Source: Pseudomonas fontis (GTDB lineage: Bacteria; Pseudomonadota; Gammaproteobacteria; Pseudomonadales; Pseudomonadaceae). From it: a stretch of 64,000 bases of DNA. Positions within the stretch are counted from its first letter, which is position 1; each line of letters starts with the position of its first letter. The notes under the pieces were generated by a model, which saw nothing but the letters and a program-made list of their open reading frames with translations, ran no database searches and was not told the DNA's origin. A program made the translations under genes and the position numbers. Where the stretch lies: the NCBI RefSeq assembly GCF_028656955.1, contig NZ_JAMDGY010000013.1, positions 1-64,000 of the forward strand. Reading direction: 5' to 3'. Positions 16,900-25,448 of this stretch are shown here, piece after piece.

Positions 16900-17598
16900 T
16901 CACGACGCAGCGATACGGTTCTTCAGGTGGCGGCCACCATTGATGACCACGTTGCTGCCGGTGCTGTACTGGCTCTCAAGCAGGAACAGCACCGCCTCGA
17001 TCAGCGGCTGCGCCCCCGGCTCGAACTCCAGCAGGGCCTTTTTCAGGGTCTGCTGGCGGTAAGCCTCGTCACCGTCTTCCTTGAACATCAACAAGCCCGG
17101 CAGGATCGCATTGACCCGCACCGTCGGCGCATATTTCTCGGCGAACGACAGCACCATGTTCTGCAGCGCCGCCTTGGTCGCGGCATAGGCGATATGGCTC
17201 TTGCTGCCCCGCGAGGAGGTCTCGTCGCAGATGTGGATGATGTCGGATTTTTCCAGCTTCAGCAGCTGCTCGCCCAACGCCAGGTTCAGGTGGTACGGCG
17301 CCTCGACATGCAACTTGAACATGGTGTTCAGGTTGGCCAGGTCGTCGTCGAGCCACAAGGAGGCGTTGTGGATGATCGCGCGCAGGCCGTCATAGTGGCT
17401 GCGCAAATGATCGATCAACGCCAGGCGGTCCTGCTCTACACACAGGTCGGCCTGGAACGGGATGATGTTCGGGTGGGCTGCTTCAGTGATTGTGCTGCGG
17501 CTGGCGGTGACGACCGTATGGCCGGCCTGCGCCAGTTGCAGTGCCAGTGCCAGCCCGACTCGCTGGCTGGCCCCGGTAACTAGGATTGGGCTGTTCAT
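16900..17598 (-). CDS. folM: Dihydromonapterin reductase
   Basis: Short-chain dehydrogenase of 232 residues, FolM type, which reduces dihydromonapterin to tetrahydromonapterin, the pterin cofactor of phenylalanine hydroxylase in Pseudomonas. The NADP motif is TGASQRVG near residue 7, and the catalytic region reads HIAYAATKAALQ near residue 150 with the YxxxK pattern. NGGRHLK is near the C-terminus. An in-frame ATG at 17619 would add seven residues; neither start has a clear Shine-Dalgarno. First gene of the folM-DUF1244-hopJ operon. Confidence 0.82.
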   Translation of the reverse strand: MNSPILVTGASQRVGLALALQLAQAGHTVVTASRSTITEAAHPNIIPFQADLCVEQDRLALIDHLRSHYDGLRAIIHNASLWLDDDLANLNTMFKLHVEAPYHLNLALGEQLLKLEKSDIIHICDETSSRGSKSHIAYAATKAALQNMVLSFAEKYAPTVRVNAILPGLLMFKEDGDEAYRQQTLKKALLEFEPGAQPLIEAVLFLLESQYSTGSNVVINGGRHLKNRIAAS

Positions 17599-17688
17599 GG
17601 TGTGGACGGTCAACTTCATCAGAGGTTCGCATGGGTTGGCCCCAGCATACCCGAACTCTGTGCCGATGGCCGCCCCCGGCGGCGGGGC

Positions 17689-18261
17689 TCAGCGGCTGCC
17701 GAGCGTACTGCCCTGCGGCGCCGCTGGCTGCGCGCTGGCGTTGAGCCAGTTGGCCAGTAGGTGGGTGGACAGCGGGATGAACAAATACACCATCAGGGGC
17801 GTCAGGCCCAGGGTGCTGAGCAGTACGCGCGGCAGCAGGCTCAACTCGGCCAGCCAGTGGCCGAACAGCAGGTTGAAGGCCAGTGACACCGGGAAGAACG
17901 CCAGCCAGATCGCCACGGCCTGCTTCCAGCGCGGAGGGCGTTGCGCAGGGTGGCTGCCAAACCAGCCTTCGATGCCGCTCACGCGGTGTTCCGAGGGTTG
18001 CAGGAACAGGCCATTGCCACGGCTCAGCCAGGCGCTGCGCGAGGCGGAAAACTCCCAGGCGTGCAGGGTTTTTTCGTCGACGAAACGGAAGATGATCTGG
18101 AATTCGTCGCCACCCGGGGGCGGGGCAAGCACGCCGGAACCCAGGTAGCCGGGAAAGTCGGTGGCCAGCAGCTCGCCTTCGTGCAGCCAGGCGATCAGGT
18201 CCTGATAACGGCCATCGGCGACGCGGCGCGCGACCATCAGGGTAACGGGAGGGGTAGACAT
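17689..18261 (-). CDS. Antibiotic-biosynthesis-monooxygenase-like membrane protein
   Basis: A 190-residue protein with an ABM-type ferredoxin-like domain in residues 1-105 (TLMVARRVADGRYQDL, later FQIIFRFVDEKTLHAWE) and two hydrophobic helices in the C-terminal half (near 125-145 and 155-175). ABM domains act as small monooxygenases or heme-binding folds; the joined membrane helices are a known variant. The ATG at 18261 is used; the longer frame to 18363 has no support. Function unknown. Confidence 0.72.
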   Translation of the reverse strand: MSTPPVTLMVARRVADGRYQDLIAWLHEGELLATDFPGYLGSGVLAPPPGGDEFQIIFRFVDEKTLHAWEFSASRSAWLSRGNGLFLQPSEHRVSGIEGWFGSHPAQRPPRWKQAVAIWLAFFPVSLAFNLLFGHWLAELSLLPRVLLSTLGLTPLMVYLFIPLSTHLLANWLNASAQPAAPQGSTLGSR

Positions 18262-18368
18262 CGTGTATCTCCAGGCAAATGGCCGCAGCGGGGTAAGCGC
18301 GCCCATGAAACGCAGCCTGGGGTGGTAGGCTGCGTCGGATAGCAAGCAAGGATTATTCCGCAAATAAG

Positions 18369-18380
18369 CTGACTCGTCAG
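18369..18380. promoter_or_regulatory. Palindrome CTGACTCGTCAG, possible operator
   Basis: The perfect 5-2-5 palindrome CTGAC-TC-GTCAG lies in the 215-bp space between the divergent ABM-protein and MerR genes. The same sequence recurs, extended by one base pair, at 59994-60007 before an SDR gene. Confidence 0.35.
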
Positions 18381-18476
18381 TGCTGGCCGATCACAGGTCA
18401 GCTTACGCAGAGTTGGTGACGGTTCGACATTGCGCGGTAGAATCGCCTCTGTCCCCAGAAACAGGGCCTTTCGGCG

Positions 18477-19427
18477 ATGAGTCACCCCGATTCCACCTCA
18501 CTGACCCACGACGGCCTCGACCACGAAGAGCTGTTTCCGATCCGCGAAGTGTCGCGTTTGACCGGCATCAACCCGGTCACGCTGCGTGCCTGGGAGCGCC
18601 GTTATGGGCTGATTCAGCCAACACGCACCGAAAGTGGGCACCGTTTGTATTCCCGCGCCGATATCGACGAGGTGCGCAGCATCCTCGGCTGGATCGAGCG
18701 CGGCGTCGCGGTCAGCAAGGTGGGGCGCATTCTCGCCAAAAGCCACAGCCTCAAGGAACAGGTGGCAGAACCGCAGGCCACCGGTGCTGCGAATGACTGG
18801 GCGCAGTGCCAGGCGCAAATTCGCCAGGCCGTCACGGCCTTTGATGAACGCCGGCTGGAGCAGGCCTACGGCCAGATCTTCGCCAGTTATCCACAGGTGG
18901 TGGTGTTCCAGGACATCCTCATGCCGGTCTGGCAGGAACTGCGGGTCGCCCACGACGGTTTCGGTCGGGTCAGTGAATGGCTGTTCCTCGACGGTTTCTT
19001 GCGCGCGCGGGTAGCGCAACGTTTGCAGAGGGCCCGTGACCAGCAGGAAGTCAGCGTGGTGCTGGCGGCCATTCCGGGGCAGTGTCGGGAGCTGGAGTTG
19101 CTGGTGGCGGCGTTGATGCTCGGCACCAGTGAGATCGCCGTGTCAGTGCTGGCGCTGGGGCAGCCGGTAGAAGAGTTGAGCCTGGTTTGCGAGCGCATGG
19201 CGCCACATGCGCTGGTGCTGTTTTCCAACCATCCGCCTGCCGCCGATTTGCCCAAGCGCCTGGCGCGTCTGGCCATGACCCTCGATTGTGCGCTGCTGTT
19301 TGCCGGCGAGGCGTCGGACCTGGCCCAGGACACGTTGATCCATTCGCAGATTGCCTGTCTGGGCAGTGAAGGGCGTTTGATGCGTCGGCGCCTGCAGCAA
19401 TACCTGGCAGGTCACCTGGACAGCTGA
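18477..19427 (+). CDS. MerR-family regulator, class II LitR/CarH type
   Basis: Transcription factor of 316 residues. The MerR winged helix lies at residues 20-90 (IREVSRLTGINPVTLRAWERRYG). The C-terminal part resembles the cobalamin-binding region of LitR/CarH proteins, but the ligand motif with the cobalt-binding His (ExxH/DxHxxG) is replaced by IPGQCRELE near residue 200, so B12 binding is unlikely. This is the class II LitR form. In P. putida KT2440 such proteins (PplR) control light-induced genes together with adjacent LOV proteins. Here a LOV gene lies 0.7 kb downstream in opposite orientation. Confidence 0.85.
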   Translation: MSHPDSTSLTHDGLDHEELFPIREVSRLTGINPVTLRAWERRYGLIQPTRTESGHRLYSRADIDEVRSILGWIERGVAVSKVGRILAKSHSLKEQVAEPQATGAANDWAQCQAQIRQAVTAFDERRLEQAYGQIFASYPQVVVFQDILMPVWQELRVAHDGFGRVSEWLFLDGFLRARVAQRLQRARDQQEVSVVLAAIPGQCRELELLVAALMLGTSEIAVSVLALGQPVEELSLVCERMAPHALVLFSNHPPAADLPKRLARLAMTLDCALLFAGEASDLAQDTLIHSQIACLGSEGRLMRRRLQQYLAGHLDS

Positions 19428-19434
19428 GGGCCGA

Positions 19435-20043
19435 CTAGTCGGTGTGCAGCTCGGGATGGGCGCGGCGGTGTTGTTGCAGGATGTACTGGCGCAGACGCTC
19501 GATCTCTTCGCTCTCGCGCTGGCTCAGCCGGTATGCCGCCAGGCCTTCGGCCGTGCGTCGTTGCAGGGTGCCTTGCAGGGCTATCGGCGCATCACCACCG
19601 GGGGCGAACCACAGGCTGAAGGTTTTCGGCGCTTCGCTGCCCTGCGGCAGTTCCAGCAGCACACCCTTGAAGGAAATTTCCCGTACCTTGAAGTCGGTGC
19701 TCAGGCCCAGCTCGTCTTCCAGCGCCACCGGGGTGTCCAGCGTCAGGCGCCACGGGCGCATCATTGGCCCGTCTTCAAAGATGCTTGGTGCCCCGAGCTT
19801 CAGGTGCACGGCATGGAATTCGTCTTCGATCAGTTCCAGCGGGAAAGTCATCTGCTGGTTGTCGAACTGCGCCTGCAAGGTTACCTGCTCCTGGGCGATC
19901 AACCGGGTCAGCAGCTCCTGCACCTCACTGCCACCATTGAGCCGCAAGGTCGATGTGGCATCGGCCAGGTTCAACTGTGGCGAACGGTGCATGGTCTGGA
20001 TGAAGTCCAGCTCAGCCTGGGTCAGGAGGGCATCTGCTTGCAT
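19435..20043 (-). CDS. PilZ-like domain protein
   Basis: A 202-residue soluble protein. Residues 95-175 look like a PilZ-type beta barrel (WRLTLDTPVALEDELG, then VREISFKGVLLEL). The second c-di-GMP motif, normally D/NxSxxG, reads EISFKG, and the RxxxR motif is not clean, so ligand binding is doubtful. It is convergent with the MerR gene, 7 bp apart, and follows the LOV gene by 67 bp in the same direction, probably in one transcript. It may transmit the light signal; that is inferred from position only. Confidence 0.6.
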   Translation of the reverse strand: MQADALLTQAELDFIQTMHRSPQLNLADATSTLRLNGGSEVQELLTRLIAQEQVTLQAQFDNQQMTFPLELIEDEFHAVHLKLGAPSIFEDGPMMRPWRLTLDTPVALEDELGLSTDFKVREISFKGVLLELPQGSEAPKTFSLWFAPGGDAPIALQGTLQRRTAEGLAAYRLSQRESEEIERLRQYILQQHRRAHPELHTD

Positions 20044-20110
20044 GATCGTGCTCGGTGAAAATCAGGAATGCGTATGCGTCACGGTGATGGACAACGATTT
20101 CGTCGGTTTG

Positions 20111-20572
20111 TTAAGACCGTTGGTCGTTTTCCAGGGCAGCGATCCTTGCGTTGGCGTCGGCCAGCTGCTTCTCCAGTTCGATCACCCGCTGTTCAGTGGC
20201 GACCTGCTGGCTGACATCCTTCTGCACGCCGATGAAGTACTTGAGCTGATCGGCCTCGTTGAATACCGGGGTGATCGACAGTTCGTTCCAGAACAGGCTG
20301 CCGTCCTTGCGGTAATTGCGCAGGATTTCCCGGCACGGCTGGCCGCTTTCCAACGCTCGGCGAATCAGCTGGCGGGCGGGCTGGTCGCGGTCTTCGCTCT
20401 GCAGGAAGCGGCAGTCGCGATAGAGGATGTCGTTGGCCTGGAAGCCCGTCAGGCGTTCGAACGCCGGGTTCACGTAGATCAGGATGGTGTCTTCATCGCC
20501 TTCCTGCTCGGCGACCACGATGCCGTCGTTGGAGGCATCAATCATGCGTTGCAACAATTTTGCGTTGATCAT
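20111..20572 (-). CDS. Short LOV blue-light photoreceptor
   Basis: A 153-residue stand-alone LOV (PAS) protein like PpSB1-LOV and PpSB2-LOV of P. putida. The flavin-adduct cysteine is Cys54 in DCRFLQ; the residue before it is Asp rather than the usual Asn, as in the P. putida proteins. The FMN-contact segment NYRKDGSLFWNEL near residue 94 and the C-terminal GVQKDVSQ are intact. A helical coiled-coil tail (residues 125-150) takes the place of an effector domain, so it must act by binding a partner, most likely the nearby MerR protein. Confidence 0.92.
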   Translation of the reverse strand: MINAKLLQRMIDASNDGIVVAEQEGDEDTILIYVNPAFERLTGFQANDILYRDCRFLQSEDRDQPARQLIRRALESGQPCREILRNYRKDGSLFWNELSITPVFNEADQLKYFIGVQKDVSQQVATEQRVIELEKQLADANARIAALENDQRS

Positions 20573-20702
20573 CGGGCCGACCAGGAAAGGGGGAATGAGA
20601 GCATTTTCACGGGATTCTAGTGCATTGGACCTTAGCCGATAAGGCCTTTTGCCAGCGTCGGGTGCTAGTATCCTACGTTTTTACTCAGTTTCGGAATCTG
20701 CT

Positions 20703-21158
20703 ATGAAAGTCGCCATCCTTTCCGGGTCGGTCTATGGGACCGCCGACGAAGTTGCACGCCATGCCGAATCACTGCTCAAGGCCGCAGGCTTCGAGGCCTG
20801 GCATGCTTCCCGCGCCACCCTGCAGGACGTCCAGGGCTTCGCCCCGCAAGCGTTCCTCGCGGTCACCTCGACCACCGGCATGGGTGAACTGCCAGACAAC
20901 TTCATGCCATTGTTCAGCGAGATCCGCGATGTGCTGCCAGCGGCATGGCGCGGCCTGCCGGGCGCGGTAATCGGCCTGGGCGACTCGTGCTATGGCGACA
21001 CCTTCTGCGGTGGCGGCGAGCAGCTGCGTGAACTGTTCGCCGAGCTGGGCATCAACGAGGTGCTGCCGATGCTGCGCCTGGACGCCAGCGAAACCGTCAC
21101 CCCGGAAACCGACGCCGAGCCATGGCTGGCAGAGTTTGCCGCCAAGCTCCAGAGCTGA
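20703..21158 (+). CDS. Flavodoxin (MioC-like)
   Basis: Flavodoxin of 151 residues that binds FMN and carries electrons. The phosphate loop is SGSVYGTADEV near residues 7-17, and isoalloxazine loops are TTGMGELPDNF near residue 60 and GLGDSCYGDTFCGGG near residue 95. ATG at 20703. It is divergent from the LOV gene with a 130-bp spacer, so the two may share regulation; the electron partners are unknown. Confidence 0.88.
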   Translation: MKVAILSGSVYGTADEVARHAESLLKAAGFEAWHASRATLQDVQGFAPQAFLAVTSTTGMGELPDNFMPLFSEIRDVLPAAWRGLPGAVIGLGDSCYGDTFCGGGEQLRELFAELGINEVLPMLRLDASETVTPETDAEPWLAEFAAKLQS

Positions 21159-22046
21159 TCACGGCGCTGGCGTGTGTTCGCGCAGCAGTTGCAGCCAGGC
21201 TTGGGCGGCGCGTGACAGGTAGGCATCGCGCCGCCAGATAAAAGCCAGGTCCCAGCGCAGGTCGCTGGGTTCGCTCAAGGTCAGGCGCACCACCCCGGGC
21301 CGTTCCAGGGCGCGCGCCACCACGCTGGGCAGCAGCACCACGCCTTGCCCGGCCGCCACCAGGGCGGCGAGAAAATCGGCCTGGCCGCTGCGGCCACCTT
21401 CCCTGGGGGTAAAGCCCAGGGCATGGCAGGCGCTGAGCAAACGGTCGTTGAGCACGAAGCTGCGCTGGTACAGCAGGAACGGTGTATCGGCGAGTTGCCC
21501 CAGGCTGACCGACGGCTGAGTGGCCAAGGGGTGGTCGGTGGGCAGCAGGGCATCCAGGGGTTCGTTGCAAAAAGGCTGGTAGCCGAAGGCCGGGTTGTTC
21601 GAGGTCAGGCTGCCCCCCAGCTCCAGCTCCCCACTGAGTACCGCTTGTTCGACGCTGCGGCTGCCGCCTTCAAGCAACTGCACCTTGATGTTCGGGTAGC
21701 GCTGGCGGTACTCGGCAAAGATTTTTGCAAACACCGCGTCGCCGCCAATCAAGGGCAGGCCCAGGCGCAGCTCGCCACGGGCCAGTTGGCCGAGGTCGTC
21801 GAGTTCGTTCTGCATCTCCTGACGCAGGCGCAGCATGGCTTCGCCGCGCTCAAGCACCACCTTGCCGGCATCGCTCAGGTGCAGCTGCGAAGCATGTCGC
21901 TCCAGCAGCATCACGCCCAGGCTCTGCTCCAGTTGGGCGACCTGCTTGCTCACCGCCGACTGGCTGATGTGCAGGGTGAGGGCGGCCTGGGTAAAGCCGC
22001 CGCGATGGACCACTTCGATAAAACTGCGTAGCTGTTTGAATTCCAT
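21159..22046 (-). CDS. LysR-family regulator, probable lrgAB/cidAB regulator
   Basis: LysR-type regulator of 295 residues with the N-terminal helix-turn-helix at residues 2-62 (LRSFIEVVHRGGFTQAA then SQSAVSKQVAQLE) and a normal effector domain. It is transcribed divergently from the lrgA/lrgB pair with a 96-bp spacer, as CidR is next to cidABC-type genes in other bacteria. That link is positional. The gene ends one base after the flavodoxin gene and is convergent with it. Confidence 0.85.
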   Translation of the reverse strand: MEFKQLRSFIEVVHRGGFTQAALTLHISQSAVSKQVAQLEQSLGVMLLERHASQLHLSDAGKVVLERGEAMLRLRQEMQNELDDLGQLARGELRLGLPLIGGDAVFAKIFAEYRQRYPNIKVQLLEGGSRSVEQAVLSGELELGGSLTSNNPAFGYQPFCNEPLDALLPTDHPLATQPSVSLGQLADTPFLLYQRSFVLNDRLLSACHALGFTPREGGRSGQADFLAALVAAGQGVVLLPSVVARALERPGVVRLTLSEPSDLRWDLAFIWRRDAYLSRAAQAWLQLLREHTPAP

Positions 22047-22142
22047 TCGCTGAATTCCATTTTGGAATGTTGTTCAGTCTAACAATTCGCTTTTTGCATG
22101 TTAGCGGTATTTCTACAATGAAGGCCTGTGAGGAACCCTTCG

Positions 22143-22529
22143 ATGAACGCCGCTTTCCTGAAAAAATCCCTGCGCCTGCTCGCCGAGTTGGGCGTGCTGC
22201 TTGCCCTCTATCTGCTGGGTGGCCTGTTGGCTGGCTGGCTTGACTGGCCGATCCCCGGCGGGGTGATCGGCATGGCGCTGTTGCTGATGGTCTTCGCCAC
22301 CGGCTGGGTGAAGCCCGCGACCCTGCAACTGGGTGCCGGCCTGTTGATGGCCGAGATGCTGCTGTTTTTCATCCCCGCGCTGATGAGCCTGCTCGACTAC
22401 GGCACGCTGCTGCGTGATGAGGGCTGGCGCATCCTGCTGGTGATCGGTGTGAGCACCTTGCTGGTGATGCTGGTGACCGCGTTCACGGTGGAATGGGTGT
22501 GCCGCTGGAGCATGCGCCATGACGCTTGA
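22143..22529 (+). CDS. CidA/LrgA family holin-like protein
   Basis: Small inner-membrane protein of 128 residues with four hydrophobic segments, of the CidA/LrgA family. The characteristic core is DWPIPGGVIGMALLL near residue 36. Family members act like phage holins or antiholins in control of autolysis and in pyruvate or overflow metabolism. The start at 22143 follows a GAGG-type site. It overlaps the next gene by 11 bp. Confidence 0.88.
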   Translation: MNAAFLKKSLRLLAELGVLLALYLLGGLLAGWLDWPIPGGVIGMALLLMVFATGWVKPATLQLGAGLLMAEMLLFFIPALMSLLDYGTLLRDEGWRILLVIGVSTLLVMLVTAFTVEWVCRWSMRHDA

Positions 22530-23205
22530 GCCGATGTCGCTGTTCTGGCTGGCGCTGACCGTGCTGGCTTACCTCGGCAGCCGCTGGCTGTACCGGCGCA
22601 CTGGCCGCTATCTGCTGTCGCCGCTGATCCTGGCGCCAGTGGTGCTGCTGGCCGTTGCGGTGCCGCTGCATACCGCCTACGCCGAATACGCGCGCAACAC
22701 CCATTGGCTGATGGCCGTGTTGGGCCCGGTTACCGTGGCCTTCGCCGTGCCGATCTGGCAGCAACGCGCCTTGCTCGCGCGGCACTGGCCGGCGTTGGGC
22801 CTGGGCATGCTGTTCGGCAGCGCCGCTTCAATTGGCAGCTCCTGGGCCCTGGCCCATGCCTTGTCGCTGGACAGCGCGGTGAGCCTGTCGTTGCTGCCGC
22901 GCTCGATCACCACGCCCTTCGCCATGCCGCTGGCGCAAGACCTGGGCGGTGTGCCGGAGCTGACGGCGGTGTTCGTGATGTTCACGGGTGTGCTCGGGGC
23001 GATGTTCGGTGGGGTGTTGCTCAAGTACCTGCCGCTGCGCACACCCCTGGCCCGTGGCGCGTTGTTTGGCGTGGGGGCGCATGGTGCCGGGGTCAGCCGG
23101 GCCCATGAGGTGGGGGGTGAGGAAGGCTCTGTCGCGGGGCTTGTGATGGTGCTGACGGGTTTGCTCAATCTGTTTGCGGCGCCGCTTTTGAGCGCATTGC
23201 TGTGA
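22519..23205 (+). CDS. LrgB/CidB family membrane protein
   Basis: Integral membrane protein of 228 residues with about seven hydrophobic segments, LrgB family. The conserved block is LLPRSITTPFAM near residue 132 and the C-terminal GAHGAGVSRAHEVG near residue 190. It acts with the LrgA-type protein encoded before it; the two are normally co-expressed. Function in programmed lysis or solute export follows the family and is not proven for Pseudomonas. Confidence 0.9.
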   Translation: MTLEPMSLFWLALTVLAYLGSRWLYRRTGRYLLSPLILAPVVLLAVAVPLHTAYAEYARNTHWLMAVLGPVTVAFAVPIWQQRALLARHWPALGLGMLFGSAASIGSSWALAHALSLDSAVSLSLLPRSITTPFAMPLAQDLGGVPELTAVFVMFTGVLGAMFGGVLLKYLPLRTPLARGALFGVGAHGAGVSRAHEVGGEEGSVAGLVMVLTGLLNLFAAPLLSALL

Positions 23206-23379
23206 TTATTTTCGGCCCTGACTCGCAAGGTCAATGCGTTGGCTGCCAACGCAACTCACGCTATGGACACTCCTGATTAGACTGCTAACCAGAGCACATT
23301 CAAGTGCCGAGGTGATCGCAATGTCAGCCAACGCCTTGCCCAACACCCGTAGTCATATCCATCAACCGAGATCCTAGCG

Positions 23380-24285
23380 ATGCCACTGGCCGAGATACCT
23401 CTCTGCGTTTGGCGGACCCGGGGTTTGAACTTCACCTTCCGCAACCAGAGCATTCGTTACTGGACAGCAGGGCAAGGAGAGCCGCTGCTATTGATTCACG
23501 GTTTCCCCACAGCCAGCTGGGATTGGCATTACCTGTGGCAACCTCTGGCCCAGCGCTTTCGCGTGATTGCCTGCGACATGCTCGGGTTTGGCGATTCGGC
23601 CAAGCCGGCGCAGCATGAGTACAGCCTGTTCGAACAGGCCGATCTGCTCCAGGCGCTGCTGCAACACCTGAATGTCGAAGAACCGGTGCACCTGCTCGGG
23701 CATGATTACGGTGCCACGGTTGCCCAGGAACTGCTCGCCCGGCACCACGACGGCGATGCACAGATCGGCAGTTGCGCCTTCCTCAATGCCGGGTTGTTCC
23801 CCGAGGCGCACCGTGCGCTGCTGATCCAGAAGCTCATGCTCAGCCCCTTGGGCTGGCTGGTGGCGCGCTCGTTCGGGCGCGACGACCTGGTGCGTAATAT
23901 CAGCCAGATCTATGGCCCCTGCACCCATCCCAGTGAAAGTGCGCTGGACGACTACTGGAGCCTGGTGGCCTCGAACCGTGGCAACCGCATCATGCACAAG
24001 CTGATGGCCTACTTGCCGGAGCGCATCGCCAACCGCCAGCGTTGGGTCGGCGCCGTGCAGGCTGAGGGTGTTCCGCTACGCTTCATCAACGGTGCCGTGG
24101 ACCCGGTATCGGGTATCCACATGGTCGAGCGTTACCACGAACTGGTGCCCAACCCTGACACCGTGCTGTTGCAGGGCATCGGGCATTACCCGCACACCGA
24201 AGCGCCGATACAGGTGCTGCGTCATTACCTGGCGTTCCGGCAGCAGCCGTTACCCAGCCTTTTGCAGAAAGTGGCCTGGTCCTGA
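23380..24285 (+). CDS. Alpha/beta hydrolase, epoxide-hydrolase/dehalogenase-like
   Basis: A 301-residue alpha/beta hydrolase with an Asp nucleophile: the elbow is GHDYGA near residue 109, as in epoxide hydrolases and haloalkane dehalogenases. HGFPTASWDW near residue 39 gives the oxyanion HGxP motif. The acid is probably Asp in GAVDPVSG near residue 241 and the base His in GIGHYPHTE near residue 269. No signal peptide. It precedes an SDR gene by 110 bp, possibly in one operon. Substrate unknown. Confidence 0.82.
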   Translation: MPLAEIPLCVWRTRGLNFTFRNQSIRYWTAGQGEPLLLIHGFPTASWDWHYLWQPLAQRFRVIACDMLGFGDSAKPAQHEYSLFEQADLLQALLQHLNVEEPVHLLGHDYGATVAQELLARHHDGDAQIGSCAFLNAGLFPEAHRALLIQKLMLSPLGWLVARSFGRDDLVRNISQIYGPCTHPSESALDDYWSLVASNRGNRIMHKLMAYLPERIANRQRWVGAVQAEGVPLRFINGAVDPVSGIHMVERYHELVPNPDTVLLQGIGHYPHTEAPIQVLRHYLAFRQQPLPSLLQKVAWS

Positions 24286-24395
24286 CCATCCCGCTGCCTT
24301 ATTGCCTGCCATTCAGCGCCCACCCGGTTGATTGCCCGGGGCTGGGCGCTGGCCGACACTGCCTGTCTTGTTTCTAGCCTTGGTGGAGAACTGTC

Positions 24396-25304
24396 ATGAG
24401 CGAATCGGTGCGCCTGGAAGATAAAGTGGTGATTGTCACGGGGGCCGGCGGCGGTCTGGGACGGGCCCATGCGCTACTGTTCGCGCAGCATGGGACGAAG
24501 GTAGTGGTCAACGACCTGGGCGGTTCGACCCACGGTGAAGGGGCCAATGCCTCGGCGGCGGACCGCGTAGTAGCGCAGATCCGCGAAGCGGGCGGCACGG
24601 CGGTGGCCAACCATGACTCGGTCACGGACGGCCAGCGCATTGTCGAGCAGGCACTGGATGAGTTTGGCCGCGTCGATGTACTGGTGAACAACGCCGGGAT
24701 CCTGCGTGACAAGACCTTCCACAAGATGGAAGACGCCGATTGGGACCAGGTGTACCGCGTGCATGTCGAGGGTGCCTTCAAGCTGACCCATGCGGCGTGG
24801 CCGCATTTGCGCGAGCAGAACTGGGGCCGAGTGATCTTCACCAGTTCCACCTCGGGGATCTACGGCAATTTTGGCCAAGCCAACTACGGCATGGCCAAGC
24901 TGGGCCTGTACGGGCTGACCCGTACGCTGGCACTGGAAGGGCGCAAGCACAACATCCTGGTCAACGCCATTGCGCCCACCGGGGGCACGCGGATGACCGA
25001 GGGGCTGATTCCGCCGCAGGTGTTCGAGCAGTTGAAGCCTGAGCTGATCAGCCCGCTGGTGGTGTTTTTGGGCAGTGAGCAGTGCCAGGACAGCGGGCAG
25101 CTGTTTGAAGTGGGCGGCGGCTGGATCGGCAAGACGCGCTGGGAACGCAGCCTGGGCGTTGGTTTTGATCCGAAGGCCGGTTTCAGTGTTGAGGATGTGG
25201 CGGCCAATTGGGCGCAGATCGGCGACTTCGAAGGCGCGGTGCATCCCAAGGACAGCCTGGAGGCGCTGGCGCAGATGATGGCGAATCTGCACAAGCATGG
25301 CTGA
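24396..25304 (+). CDS. SDR, (3R)-hydroxyacyl-CoA dehydrogenase-like
   Basis: Short-chain dehydrogenase of 302 residues resembling the dehydrogenase domain of peroxisomal multifunctional enzyme type 2 (HSD17B4). The NAD motif is TGAGGGLGRAHA near residue 16, NNAGILRDK near residue 97, Ser in SSTSGIYGNFGQ near residue 150, and YGMAK near residue 165. The 50-residue C-terminal extension with EVGGGWIGKTRWERS is typical of this subgroup. It likely oxidises a 3-hydroxyacyl-CoA or a related compound. Confidence 0.85.
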   Translation: MSESVRLEDKVVIVTGAGGGLGRAHALLFAQHGTKVVVNDLGGSTHGEGANASAADRVVAQIREAGGTAVANHDSVTDGQRIVEQALDEFGRVDVLVNNAGILRDKTFHKMEDADWDQVYRVHVEGAFKLTHAAWPHLREQNWGRVIFTSSTSGIYGNFGQANYGMAKLGLYGLTRTLALEGRKHNILVNAIAPTGGTRMTEGLIPPQVFEQLKPELISPLVVFLGSEQCQDSGQLFEVGGGWIGKTRWERSLGVGFDPKAGFSVEDVAANWAQIGDFEGAVHPKDSLEALAQMMANLHKHG

Positions 25305-25328
25305 GAACTTTTAACTGTACTGCGGACC

Positions 25329-25404
25329 CTGTGGGAGCCGGCCTTGCCGGCGATGCTTCCAGGGCCGCTACGCAGCCCATCGCCGGCAAGGCCGGCTCCC
25401 ACAG
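25329..25404. repeat. REP element pair (inverted)
   Basis: Two inverted REP units, CTGTGGGAGCCGGCCTTGCC at 25329 and its complement ending at 25404, separated by about 24 bp. They lie 25 bp after the SDR stop. Confidence 0.9.
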
Positions 25405-25420
25405 TGGGGACGTCGCCCAT

Positions 25421-25448
25421 AAAAAAGGCCGCTGCAAACGCAGCGGCC
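25421..25448 (-). terminator. Rho-independent terminator, minus strand
   Basis: GGCCGCTGC (25427-25435) and GCAGCGGCC (25440-25448) form a perfect 9-bp stem with a 4-nt loop. The A-run at 25421-25426 gives six Us on the minus strand. Confidence 0.82.

Noticed and set aside
18261..18476. Search for the PplR direct repeat TGTACA-N12-TGTACA in the promoter spaces of the light region
   Set aside because: No acceptable match was found by eye in the gaps upstream of the MerR, PilZ-like, LOV or flavodoxin genes, so I do not annotate one.
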